A stretch of 34,701 bases of DNA, taken from NCBI GenBank assembly GCA_029262955.1, contig JAJCYL010000173.1, forward strand, positions 1 to 34,701. The letters run 5' to 3'. Made by a program: the position numbers and the translations under genes. The DNA comes from Cytophagales bacterium. GTDB taxonomy: Bacteria; Bacteroidota; Bacteroidia; Cytophagales; Cyclobacteriaceae. How positions within the stretch are numbered: the stretch's first letter is position 1; the number at the start of each line of letters is the position of its first letter. The notes under the pieces were generated by a model, which saw only the letters and a program-made list of their open reading frames with translations, was not told the DNA's origin and did no database searches. Positions 23,122 to 31,699 of this stretch are shown one piece after another.

Positions 23122-24402
23122 TCATTCTGCATTTTTGAATACCAACTTCTGCAAATCTGAACTTGCCGGACTCTCAAATATTTCAAGATCAAAATGCCTT
23201 GCTGTTGCCATGATATGATCAAAAATATCTGATTGTATTCCCTCATATTCTATCCAGGTTTTAATGCGAGAGAAACAGTAGATCTCCAAAGGGATGCCTG
23301 TTTCTGTAGGTTCCAACTGCCTAACCATGTGTGTCATATCAAGATTGATATTTGGATTATTCTTTAGTGTATTTAGAATATATACTCGAAATATGCCAAT
23401 ATTGGTCATCCTGCGACCATTTACGATAGACATCTCCGTATTCGCATTCATTTCAGTATTGAAGGTCAGGATTTCATCCGTTTTTTTTTCGATATGCTCT
23501 CTAATCAATTCCATTTTAGCATATCGGGTGAGCATCTCGTCATCACAAAACCTCACAGAGGATATCTTGAAATTTATAGAACGCTTTATCCTCCTCCCCC
23601 CGCTATCCTGCATACCTCGCCAGTTTTTAAAGCTGTCACTTACGAAAGAGTATGTTGGAACTGTAGATATGGTCATATCCCAATTGCTTACTTTAATTGT
23701 TGTGAGGTAAATCCCTACTACATCTCCATCGGCACCATACTTGGGAACTGAAACCCAATCACCAATTCGAACCATGTCATTAATAGTAAGCTGTAAGCTG
23801 GCAATAAATCCAAGGAGGGTGTCCTTAAAAATCAAAAGTACAACAGCGGAAACAGCACCAAGTGCCCCGAAAAGTGCCAGTGGGTTACGATCAATCAAAA
23901 TGGACAGTATGAAAATGACACCTATTGTCCAAACAATGATTTTGGCAAGCTGAGTAAAACTGGCAATGGGCCTATCCTTAAATTTGCTGGATGTGCTATA
24001 GTAAACATTAGAAGCTGAAATTGCCGAAATGATGATCCGAATCACAACCAGAGCTATATACGCTGAGGTAAGGGTTTCAATGGTCGGGATCCAGGTTGGA
24101 TAATCTGAAAAAATCAATGGTAAAACACCCGTAACGTAGATGGCTGGAATAATGAGAGGCAATTTTGCAAAAGCCCCGTCTAAGAGTACATTACTCCATT
24201 GGGCAGATGCCCGTCTTTCTACCTTATTAATGAGTTTGTTGATTACAAGTTGGGCTATTTTCCATAGGAGGATTGCAACAAGCCCGGTAGCTAAAATCAG
24301 AATAACCATTTTAAGTAGCTGTGCCTGATTCTGATTGATGTCGAAATTGCTCAGTAGCCAATCTTCAAGGAATTTGGCAAAATTTGTTTCTTTTTCAGTC
24401 AT
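23122..24402 (-). CDS. Mechanosensitive ion channel, YbdG-type MscS family
   Basis: The 426-residue protein has about five N-terminal membrane segments. The MscS pore helix and beta domain follow (LALFGALGAVSAVVLLIFKD, DMVRIGDWVSVPKYGADGDV, TISTVPTYSFVSDSFKNWRG). The motif NWRGMQDSGGRRIKRSI is characteristic of E. coli YbdG (miniconductance channel) and its relatives. It opens under membrane tension and protects against osmotic downshock. It is convergent with arsA, 46 bases apart. Confidence 0.92.
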   Translation of the reverse strand: MTEKETNFAKFLEDWLLSNFDINQNQAQLLKMVILILATGLVAILLWKIAQLVINKLINKVERRASAQWSNVLLDGAFAKLPLIIPAIYVTGVLPLIFSDYPTWIPTIETLTSAYIALVVIRIIISAISASNVYYSTSSKFKDRPIASFTQLAKIIVWTIGVIFILSILIDRNPLALFGALGAVSAVVLLIFKDTLLGFIASLQLTINDMVRIGDWVSVPKYGADGDVVGIYLTTIKVSNWDMTISTVPTYSFVSDSFKNWRGMQDSGGRRIKRSINFKISSVRFCDDEMLTRYAKMELIREHIEKKTDEILTFNTEMNANTEMSIVNGRRMTNIGIFRVYILNTLKNNPNINLDMTHMVRQLEPTETGIPLEIYCFSRIKTWIEYEGIQSDIFDHIMATARHFDLEIFESPASSDLQKLVFKNAE

Positions 24403-24453
24403 TACATCTGGTTAGTCAAGGTACATCATCTCAATTGTCCTACACAAACTACA

Positions 24454-24482
24454 AATGGCGATGGCCATCTTGCCATTTTTTC
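24454..24482. terminator. Nested hairpin near the cls relic end
   Basis: AATGGC (24454-24459) and GCCATT (24472-24477) flank the palindrome GATGGCCATC (24460-24469). A run of T follows on the plus strand to 24481, and the minus strand has weaker T content after the stem. It sits just past the stop of the cardiolipin synthase relic and 50 bases upstream of the channel gene. It is probably the old terminator of cls. Confidence 0.4.
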
Positions 24483-24652
24483 AAAAAGCAAAGTACTTCG
24501 GCCTATTCAACCATTCTTCACAGTCAATCAACACACAATCCAAAAAGTTCATCCTTAAAAACCTGCATTAGCTCTGATGCTACTTTTTGCCCATATACTA
24601 CTGCATTAACTTCAATATTCAAGTCAAAGCTTAGGCGAGATCCTGACATCAA
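24481..24652 (-). pseudogene. Cardiolipin synthase C-terminal relic, abutting glgP
   Basis: In a frame different from glgP but starting within its last codons, the minus strand reads SFDLNIEVNAVVYGQKVASE followed by LMQVFKDELFG. After a frameshift it ends CEEWLNRPKYFAF and a stop at 24481. This is the C-terminal tail of a phospholipase D-type cardiolipin synthase, where (R)SF-LN-EVNA-IYD--VA-EL and a final EW--RP are conserved. Everything before it, including both HKD motifs, is gone. The glycogen phosphorylase gene ends in the same bases, so a deletion joined the two genes. Confidence 0.78.
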
Positions 24653-27122
24653 TTGGATCTACATTCCAGATATCAGAGCAATATTCCATTATTGAGCGGT
24701 CACTTGAAAACTCTCCAATCCTAGCCACATTTAGAATGGTCTTCCGTGTCCAACTCTCCATATCCAGATATAATTCCCCAACCCTTCTCTGGCAATCAAT
24801 GTACGATTGATAATCAGCCAAAAGAAAATAGTTGTCGTTTTGAAGCAGGGAATCGACCAGGGGTTTAAACAGGTCGGTGTTTTCATTTGAAAACATTCCT
24901 GAGGATATCATGTCCAAACACCTCCTTAGATCCTTGTTGGAATTATAATAGACCATAGGGTCATAATGAGAAGTCTTGATCTTATCAATTTCCTCGCTTG
25001 TGTGACCAAAAAGGAAGAAATTATCATAACCTACCTTATCTCTGATCTCAATATTGGCCCCATCAAGGGTACCAATGGTCAAAGCCCCGTTCATAGCAAG
25101 CTTCATGTTCCCGGTTCCCGATGCTTCCATACCTGCGGTTGATATTTGTTCAGACAGGTCAGCGGCAGGATAAACCAATTGACCACTCGAAACATTAAAG
25201 TTTGGCAAAAAAAGCACATTCATTTTTTGGTTAACATCAGGGTCGTTATTTATTACCTTCCCTATGGAATTAACAAGCTTGATAATAAGCTTGGCCATTT
25301 CATATCCGGGAGCTGCCTTTCCTCCGAAAATGAACGTTCGTGGTACAGTCTTAAGTTCTGGGTTATCCTTCAGCCTGTTATAGAGGGTAATAATGTGGAG
25401 AACATTCAGGTGCTGCCGCTTATATTCATGAAAACGCTTTACCTGAACATCAAACAGTGAATTTACATCCACTCTATTATCGCACTTCTTGAATATGTAT
25501 TGAGCCAGGTTTGCTTTCGCCTTACTCTTTGCCGTCTGCCAGGAAGCAATAAAATCCGAATCTTCTGAAAATTGTTCTAACTGCTTCAATTCTCCCAGGT
25601 TTTTAATCCATTTATCACCAATATATTTGGAAATAAGATCCGCTATTGGCCTATTGCTTAGTAACAGCCACCTTCTGGGAGTAACGCCATTGGTTTTATT
25701 ATTTAACTTTTCCGGCCATATTTCATTAAAATCTGAGAACGCATTTTTTCTAAGCAGATCAGAATGAAGCTTAGAAACACCGTTGATCGAATGACTACCG
25801 ACGCAAGCCAGATTTGCCATCTTTACATATCTTTCACCACTTTCATCAATAATTGACAACCTTCTTATTTGTTCATTGTGTTTAGGGTGCTTTAGCTTGA
25901 CATCATCTAAAAATCGCCTATTGATTTCCAGGATTATTTCGAGATGACGGGGGAGTACGGCTCTCATCAAGTTTAACGGCCATTTTTCCATGGCCTCAGG
26001 CATCAATGTATGATTGGTATATCCGAAGGATTTCTGAGTAATAATCCAAGCTTCATCCCATTCTATCTGGTATTGATCAATCAATAGCCTCATTAATTCC
26101 GGAATGGCAATAGATGGGTGAGTATCATTTAATTGCAGAGAAAACTTCTCATGCAGAGTGTTTATCTCATTACCTCTCGCGAGATGAGTTTTCATTACAT
26201 CTTGAATTGAACAAGAGACAAAAAAATACTGTTGCTTTAACCTCAACTCTTTGCCTACGGCTTGAAGATCATTGGGGTAAAGAATTTTAGAAATATTCTC
26301 GGAGGAAATTTTACTACGAACCGCCCCGTAGAAATCACCGCTATTATAAGTTTGATAATCAAAATCCTCACAGGCTTCCGCTTTCCATAATCTTAGGGTG
26401 GCAGTTGTGTTTGTAGCGTAACCAAGAATTGGAGTATCATAGGGGACACCTTTAATTACATCGGTAGGAATCCAATTCACAATATATCTGCCCTGGGTAT
26501 CAGTACTATGTTCAGTATATCCTCCAAACATTACATTTTGAGCATCCTCAATTCGGACTACCTCCCAAGGGTTACCATTGCGAAGCCACTTGTCTGTTTT
26601 TTCAATTTGCCAGCCATCAGCGATCGCCTGGTCAAACATTCCGAATTCATATCTGATCCCATAACCAATTGCTGGAAAGTCGAGAGTCGCCAGCGAATCA
26701 AGATAACAGGCAGCAAGTCTACCTAAACCTCCGTTTCCGAGCCCTGGTTCCTCTTCCTGCTCCAGGAGATCTGATAAGCTCATATCCATATCCAGTAAAA
26801 TCTTTTCAAATTTGTCATAGAGGCCAAGGTTGGTCAGATTATTACCTAAATGAGGACCCAATAAGAATTCCGCTGAAAGATAACCGACCGTTCTTGGATT
26901 CTTTTCGTGATAAACTCTTTGGGTATCTAGCCATGAACGCAACAATCTATCTCGAACTGTAAACGCCAAAGCCAAATAGTTGTCATTCAAAGTGGCTATT
27001 TCAGGGTACTTACCAATGACATAAAACAAGTTATCAAGGAATGCTCTTCTCAACGTCTCAATGTCTGTTCCCGTTCGATCATCTTCGATCTTGATTAATG
27101 AGTTACTCATTCCAATTTGCAT
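24624..27122 (-). CDS. glgP: Glycogen/alpha-glucan phosphorylase
   Basis: This PLP enzyme (GT35) releases glucose 1-phosphate from stored glucan. The 832-residue chain is full length: VGYLSAEFLLG and GLGNGGLGRLAACYLDS near residues 80-150, LNDTHPSIAIPELMR in the middle, VKRFHEYKRQ and the PLP-lysine motif EASGTGNMKLAMNGAL near the C-terminal third, and TLDGANIEI. The start at 27122 (MQIGMSNSL) could also be the Met four codons later. The final residues (VRISPKL) differ from the usual end and coincide with the cardiolipin synthase relic, so the last few residues may come from the deletion join. Together with pfkB it would feed glycolysis from reserves. Confidence 0.93.
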   Translation of the reverse strand: MQIGMSNSLIKIEDDRTGTDIETLRRAFLDNLFYVIGKYPEIATLNDNYLALAFTVRDRLLRSWLDTQRVYHEKNPRTVGYLSAEFLLGPHLGNNLTNLGLYDKFEKILLDMDMSLSDLLEQEEEPGLGNGGLGRLAACYLDSLATLDFPAIGYGIRYEFGMFDQAIADGWQIEKTDKWLRNGNPWEVVRIEDAQNVMFGGYTEHSTDTQGRYIVNWIPTDVIKGVPYDTPILGYATNTTATLRLWKAEACEDFDYQTYNSGDFYGAVRSKISSENISKILYPNDLQAVGKELRLKQQYFFVSCSIQDVMKTHLARGNEINTLHEKFSLQLNDTHPSIAIPELMRLLIDQYQIEWDEAWIITQKSFGYTNHTLMPEAMEKWPLNLMRAVLPRHLEIILEINRRFLDDVKLKHPKHNEQIRRLSIIDESGERYVKMANLACVGSHSINGVSKLHSDLLRKNAFSDFNEIWPEKLNNKTNGVTPRRWLLLSNRPIADLISKYIGDKWIKNLGELKQLEQFSEDSDFIASWQTAKSKAKANLAQYIFKKCDNRVDVNSLFDVQVKRFHEYKRQHLNVLHIITLYNRLKDNPELKTVPRTFIFGGKAAPGYEMAKLIIKLVNSIGKVINNDPDVNQKMNVLFLPNFNVSSGQLVYPAADLSEQISTAGMEASGTGNMKLAMNGALTIGTLDGANIEIRDKVGYDNFFLFGHTSEEIDKIKTSHYDPMVYYNSNKDLRRCLDMISSGMFSNENTDLFKPLVDSLLQNDNYFLLADYQSYIDCQRRVGELYLDMESWTRKTILNVARIGEFSSDRSIMEYCSDIWNVDPIDVRISPKL

Positions 27123-27459
27123 TTTGTTAATAATGCAGAATATACAGGAGGATTGGATGGTAAATTATGACTTTGATTAGGCCTGTTATAGATTTGTCTA
27201 ATTTGTTTTCTCATTGTCATTCTGGTCTTGTTCACTTTTGCTCATTACAGATGACCAATGGGGACTCACATCAGAGTTAGCCTGATGTCAAAGGCGAGCG
27301 AAATCGCTTTCTTTGCATTTTGATGATATCGTTGTGGCTATAGTATACGGGCTGAAGTGGCACATGATAGTAATCCTGCACCGCATATAGCTAACCTAAA
27401 TTTATGTTATACTTAAAAGATTTGCATGGAAATTTCCATTAATATGAAATTATTGAGTT
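27123..27459. other. Divergent intergenic region between glgP and the CNNM gene
   Basis: This gap holds a possible plus-strand promoter element TAGATTTG at 27189-27196, an imperfect hairpin near 27290-27315 and a perfect palindrome at 27426-27439. A 15-codon minus-strand frame (MSKSEQDQNDNEKTN, near 27245) may be the start of a lost gene but is too short to judge. No other coding sequence is seen. Confidence 0.4.
27426..27439. promoter_or_regulatory. Perfect 14-base palindrome before the CNNM gene
   Basis: ATGGAAATTTCCAT is identical on both strands and lies 20 bases upstream of the ATG at 27460. The position is right for an operator or a leader structure. No regulator gene is adjacent. Confidence 0.35.
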
Positions 27460-28467
27460 ATGGATAACTTGTTCATTTGGTTAGGAATAGTCTTTTGTTT
27501 AACACAATCAGCTATGTTTTCAGGTCTCAATTTGGCCTTTTTTAGTTTAACCAGGCTAAGGCTTGAAATTGAAGCCGAGGCTGCACTATCGCATGGAGCT
27601 TCAAGGGTGTTATCTATGCGGGAGGATTCACACTTTTTGCTCACCACCATCTTATGGGGCAACGTTGGGATAAATGTTCTCTTGACCTTACTCTCGGAGT
27701 CTGTGATGGTTGGAATTGTATCCTTTGCTTTTTCAACAGCGCTTATTACTCTTTTCGGGGAAATTATTCCACAAGCTTATTTCTCAAGAAATGCCCTGAG
27801 AATGGCCGCCCTTTTAACTCCCCTTTTGAAGTTTTATCAGTTTGTCTTGTATCCTGTTGCAAAGCCTAGCGCTTTGCTTTTGGATTCCTGGTTGGGAAAA
27901 GAATCGGTTCAATTCTTCTCGGAAGAAAACATTAAATTATTCATAAGAAAACACATGGAAGGGACGGGTAATGAAATTGATCCTATTGAGGGAACTGGTG
28001 CCATTAATTTCTTTTCACTAGATGATCGCAAAGTGGCACAGGAGGGAGAAACGATCAATCCAGACAGTTTAATCACACTAAAAACCATCAACGAAAGATT
28101 AATCTTCCCAGAGTTTACAAGAACTCTGGGGGACGATTTCGTTGAACGAGTTAATAAATCCGGTGAAAAATGGGTTGTTTTTGTAAATGAGAATAACGAA
28201 CCCTTACTGGTGCTGGATGCCAATAAGTTTATCCGATCTGAAATTTTTGGAAATAGCAATGAAGGGATTGAAATGCATTGCCATTTACCTATAGTGATCA
28301 AAGATGAGAATGCGAACCTGGGAACGCTTATTAAAAAACTAAGAATTGGCTACGATGTCCACTCAGATAGCCCACTAGATCTGGACGTCATTCTATATTG
28401 GACCAGGGATAATAAACGCATTATCACCGGTGCCGATATATTGGGCAGGTTACTAAAAGGGATTTGA
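27460..28467 (+). CDS. CNNM/DUF21 transmembrane protein (CorC/HlyC-like)
   Basis: The 335-residue protein begins with the CNNM (DUF21) membrane domain: SAMFSGLNLAFFSLTRLRLE at residues 17-36 and the family motif FGEIIPQAYFSRNAL near 105. It continues with a CBS-pair-like cytoplasmic part with weak similarity (residues about 180-330). Relatives are proposed magnesium or cobalt transporters or regulators. It lacks the C-terminal CorC_HlyC transporter-associated domain of the longer family members. The antitoxin relic begins in the bases right after its stop. Confidence 0.83.
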   Translation: MDNLFIWLGIVFCLTQSAMFSGLNLAFFSLTRLRLEIEAEAALSHGASRVLSMREDSHFLLTTILWGNVGINVLLTLLSESVMVGIVSFAFSTALITLFGEIIPQAYFSRNALRMAALLTPLLKFYQFVLYPVAKPSALLLDSWLGKESVQFFSEENIKLFIRKHMEGTGNEIDPIEGTGAINFFSLDDRKVAQEGETINPDSLITLKTINERLIFPEFTRTLGDDFVERVNKSGEKWVVFVNENNEPLLVLDANKFIRSEIFGNSNEGIEMHCHLPIVIKDENANLGTLIKKLRIGYDVHSDSPLDLDVILYWTRDNKRIITGADILGRLLKGI

Positions 28468-28495
28468 AGATAGCTCGCTCATAACAACTAAGGAT

Positions 28496-28759
28496 TTACT
28501 GACAGAATTCCCTCGAATAATCAAGATTGGCAAACGTACCATTCAATTCAAACTTACCACACCCAAGATGCTTTCCTTTAAGGGGAAAATCAGTTAGCTG
28601 GTGATGCAAGCTCTTAAAAGTATAGGCAATGGAAAGGTTGCTGCCAGTGAAGAGCAAAAAATCATCGAGCTCCTTAAACAGGAAGACAGGAGTCATCTCA
28701 AACATGACATCGCCATGGCTCCGCAATGGATAGGTGAGATCATGGCAAAAGCTTTATAG
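28496..28759 (+). pseudogene. DUF6088 (AbiEi-type) antitoxin relic with internal stop
   Basis: The frame reads LLTEFPRIIKIGKRTIQFKL, then TTPKMLSFKGKIS, then a TAG (28595-28597), then LVMQALKSIGNGKVAASEEQ and KIIELLKQEDRSHLKHDIAM and APQWIGEIMAKAL. This is the C-terminal two thirds of a DUF6088 antitoxin, whose family pattern is GLV-QAL then LLKHD---AP-WI. The N-terminal winged helix is missing, cut at the end of the CNNM gene. An internal ATG at 28604 could still yield a 51-residue C-terminal fragment that ends one base before the toxin start. Confidence 0.83.
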
Positions 28760-28760
28760 T

Positions 28761-29069
28761 ATGGGTTACCTGGATTTTTACAAGTTAAGGGATAGTGAGA
28801 AGAAAGATATATTCAACAGTGTAGAATACTCGACAGGACTTCCTCCCTTTGCTGTGGAAAAAGATTGGTGGGTAGTGCGTACTTTGGAAGTCATCTTCCA
28901 AACTGAGATCGCTCCACACCTGGTATTCAAAGGAGGTACTTCTCTTACCAAAGCCTGGGGTTTAATAGACAGATTCTCAGAAGATCTTGACTTGGCATTG
29001 GATAAATCCTTCCTGGGATTTTCCGATGAACTAACTCGTAAAAAAGAAGTGAACAAAGTTGATTTATGA
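28761..29069 (+). pseudogene. AbiEii/AbiGii-type nucleotidyltransferase toxin, truncated
   Basis: The 102 residues from the ATG at 28761 match the N-terminus of the AbiEii family: LPPFAVEKDWWVVRTLEVIF, then HLVFKGGTSLTKAWGLIDRF and SEDLDLAL, the nucleotidyltransferase core with GG-S and D-D. The frame breaks at a TGA (29067-29069). The next bases continue in another frame as RQKSSFK, where the family has LR-KS. The rest of the expected ~290 residues is absent. The fold cannot be completed, so the toxin should be inactive. The start follows the antitoxin stop by one base, the usual operon spacing. Confidence 0.83.
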
Positions 29070-29116
29070 GGCAGAAAAGTAGTTTCAAATAACATTATAT
29101 ATTTTAAGATTAGTGA

Positions 29117-29224
29117 TCCCAAGAGTTCTTGACCAATCTTAAGCACTACTCTTTTCAACTCACAAAAAGCGGACTTGACAAGTTATGGGGCGCAAGGCTC
29201 CAAGGGTTGGGTAGAAGACTTTGA
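29117..29224 (+). pseudogene. Unassigned peptide tail after the toxin relic
   Basis: A 35-codon frame without ATG reads QEFLTNLKHYSFQLTKSGLD then KLWGARLQGLGRRL and a stop. It looks protein-like and may be the remaining end of another lost gene. It is not recognisable as AbiEii. Confidence 0.3.
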
Positions 29225-29254
29225 GGGAGAAAAGTGATCTTCATTGATGTTGTG

Positions 29255-29776
29255 CTAATTAACTCGTCGATAATCCAAACCATTCAAAAATTCCCACGTT
29301 GTTCCACCATCTTTTGATATTTCCCAATCCCAACGGAAGCCCTCTTTCGAGATCTTGGAAAAAACCTGCCGTGCGGCAACCTCCTGGTTTACTGCCGACT
29401 CAAAATAAATCGAGGTTTGGTATAAAATCATTTTGCCATCCTCAAAACCTCCTTTATAGTGTAGGTGATAACGCCAGGTGTCCACCCAGGACTGTTTCCA
29501 AATACCTCTATTATCATAGCTCAAAAATGCTTTTGATTGATTTCCGTTTGGCCACCCGTCGATCTGTTCGATGACAAGGTCATTCAAAATCCTTGAATAT
29601 GTGGTTAGTCCATGATTTATGGAGTCCGATTTTTCCCATGTCCCAAGTATAAAATCGAAGCGATTCTCGGGTTTTAACTCTGACAAATTAAATACCTGCG
29701 CATAGGAAGTAAATGTCAATAATAAACAGACCAAGACAATGCGAGTAGTACAACTAAGTGTTTTATTTATCTTCAT
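29255..29776 (-). CDS. Secreted DUF1579-like (lipocalin-type fold) protein
   Basis: The 173-residue product has a signal peptide (IVLVCLLLTFTSYA, cleavage before QVF). The small domain contains FDFILGTWEKSDS, near residue 40, a motif common to DUF1579 and related lipocalin-like extracytoplasmic proteins (FxxGxW). Aromatic residues are frequent, as in a hydrophobic-ligand barrel. Its start overlaps the end of the propeller gene by 14 bases, so the two are translated from one message. No enzymatic residues are evident. Confidence 0.68.
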   Translation of the reverse strand: MKINKTLSCTTRIVLVCLLLTFTSYAQVFNLSELKPENRFDFILGTWEKSDSINHGLTTYSRILNDLVIEQIDGWPNGNQSKAFLSYDNRGIWKQSWVDTWRYHLHYKGGFEDGKMILYQTSIYFESAVNQEVAARQVFSKISKEGFRWDWEISKDGGTTWEFLNGLDYRRVN

Positions 29777-31622
29777 CTTTTTGTTTCAAAATTTCATCCA
29801 CATCCACCAACCAGATGTCCTGATTGCCATAATTTGCACTGAACAGAATTTCTTCTCCAGAGTGAGACCAGGAAATGTCCGTCTCTTCCACTAGATCGTT
29901 TGTCAATCGTCTCAGTGAGCCACCGGTCGCTGGCATTACGTAGATATCAAAAGTCTTTTCGTCATTGTGGTTTGAAAGAAATGCGATATACTGTCCATCT
30001 GGTGAATAAACCGGCCAGCTTCCATATTCTAATTCGTTTGGAATTTCCTGATATTTCCCATCCTCAAGTGACATGGAATAGATTTTGTTTTTTCCATCAA
30101 AATCTCCAAAAAACAGAAACGAAGCTCCGTCTGGAGCCATGCTCGTCGGCTGAACGTTTGCTGAATCTTTCAGAAGAGGCACACTTTGCCCCGTTTCAAG
30201 TGATAAGCTCCAAATATCAAAGGTGTAGTTGGTTGAGCTGTCATAAGCATAAATTACTTCATCTAAACTTGCCCAAATTATATTTCTTATTCCTCCCGAA
30301 TGGGTGATTTTGTGTTGGTCACTTCCATCACTGTTGGCTACCCATAGCTCATTAGTATCCACAGCACCTCCAATCCCATTTATATAGGCGATTTTCTTGC
30401 CGTCTGGAGACCATTTTGGCCATATTGTTCGCTGATGCCTTTCCTCTAGCTCCGGTGATATTGTAACTGTTGTGTTTTCCCTCCTATTCAATATTCTTAT
30501 TTCATTTATTCCAACCTGATATGCCAGAAATTCTCCCGATTTGTCATACTCCGGATGGTACTGATGTTCATCATCTTCAATAAGCTTACTAAGTTTTCTG
30601 GAATCAATATTGAGCGTATAAATTTGATCCTTTTCACTGTTAGCTACTACGGCAAGGATATTTGCATTCGGCGACCAATGTAAAGGAGTCCATGTAAGTT
30701 CCCCAACTAGTTGATGTAGATGCAAAGGAGATTCTTTACCAGTCTCCATTTCATGAATATGAATATCAGCAGAGCCATACGTTTGAGAGAAAAAGGCGAT
30801 AAGGGATTCATCTTTGTTCCATACCGGGCCATATTCTTCAATAGGAGATTTGGTGATTTGCACGGCTGACTGATCAGACAATGTAGTGGTCCAGATATCT
30901 GTCATTTCCTGATTCCAAGTGGTGTAAAATAGCACCTTATCCTCTTTAGTCGACCACCTTGAATGCCATTCATGGCCATCCCTATCTCCCACCAATTGCC
31001 TGACTTCTCTACTTTGGACATTGATGGCATGTAGGTGTTGGTTGCTACTCGCTCTTGAGTTAAAACCAATCCAGCTACCATCATAGGACCAACCAAAATT
31101 GTTTTCATTACCTTCCAGGTTTGTCAACTCTGATGACTGCTGACTGGGCAGATCCCAAAGCCAGAGATTTACACCACTATTCTCGGTCGGCTTTTCATAA
31201 ACAAGCTGAGTTCCATCTGGAGACCAGTTGGCATAAGCTCCCTCAGTGAGTGTTTTCGATTCCCCATTTGCCAGAGAGTAAATAATGATTTTCCTCATTC
31301 CCTCAAAATCAGAAGTATAGGAAATATATTGGGAGTCAGGAGACCATCTTGCGAAGATATTTCTACCACTAGTGAATGAGACCTTTACGATTTGCTTTGT
31401 GTCAAATGAAAATAAATAAATATGCTCAGGCCCCTCATGATCGGAAGTAAATAGAAGGTGTTGTCCATTAGGTGAAAATACCGGACGTGATTCATTACCG
31501 GAGAGGTCCGTAAGTCTTTCAATCGGATTTGATCCCTCAGGTTGAGTTACACTATTGCACGCTGATAGCAAAAGGATTAATGCGGCCACCAAATTGAACC
31601 GGTTAATTGAGAACTTAAACAT
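29763..31622 (-). CDS. TolB-like beta-propeller lipoprotein
   Basis: From the Met at 31622 the protein starts MFKFSINRFNLVAALILLLS with a lipobox Cys in LLSACNS. About a dozen WD40-like/PD40 repeats follow, each with a form of W-SPDG---I-Y-S: ARWSPDSQYISYTSDFEG, ANWSPDGTQLVYEK, PKWSPDGKKIAYIN, WPVYSPDGQYIAFLSN and DISWSHSGEEILFSANYG. They build one or two beta-propellers in the periplasm or on the outer membrane. No protease or amidohydrolase domain is attached. The upstream Met at 31673 gives an unlikely extension. It follows the DJ-1/TPR gene by about 80 bases and overlaps the DUF1579-like gene. Confidence 0.87.
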   Translation of the reverse strand: MFKFSINRFNLVAALILLLSACNSVTQPEGSNPIERLTDLSGNESRPVFSPNGQHLLFTSDHEGPEHIYLFSFDTKQIVKVSFTSGRNIFARWSPDSQYISYTSDFEGMRKIIIYSLANGESKTLTEGAYANWSPDGTQLVYEKPTENSGVNLWLWDLPSQQSSELTNLEGNENNFGWSYDGSWIGFNSRASSNQHLHAINVQSREVRQLVGDRDGHEWHSRWSTKEDKVLFYTTWNQEMTDIWTTTLSDQSAVQITKSPIEEYGPVWNKDESLIAFFSQTYGSADIHIHEMETGKESPLHLHQLVGELTWTPLHWSPNANILAVVANSEKDQIYTLNIDSRKLSKLIEDDEHQYHPEYDKSGEFLAYQVGINEIRILNRRENTTVTISPELEERHQRTIWPKWSPDGKKIAYINGIGGAVDTNELWVANSDGSDQHKITHSGGIRNIIWASLDEVIYAYDSSTNYTFDIWSLSLETGQSVPLLKDSANVQPTSMAPDGASFLFFGDFDGKNKIYSMSLEDGKYQEIPNELEYGSWPVYSPDGQYIAFLSNHNDEKTFDIYVMPATGGSLRRLTNDLVEETDISWSHSGEEILFSANYGNQDIWLVDVDEILKQKDEDK

Positions 31623-31699
31623 TTTCGTTACTCTCAATTGAAATTTGAGCGGGATAGCTAAATGGATTTTCATAGTTCTACTTGATGTTAGGGCCTTGA

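Noticed and set aside
28595..28597. Readthrough or recoding of the TAG in the antitoxin
   Set aside because: The gene also lacks its N-terminal domain and its toxin is broken, so simple decay explains the stop.
8518..29224. Sequencing indels as the sole cause of the broken genes
   Set aside because: Single-base errors could explain frameshifts but not the absence of hundreds of bases within the SDR, UspA, cls and antitoxin genes.
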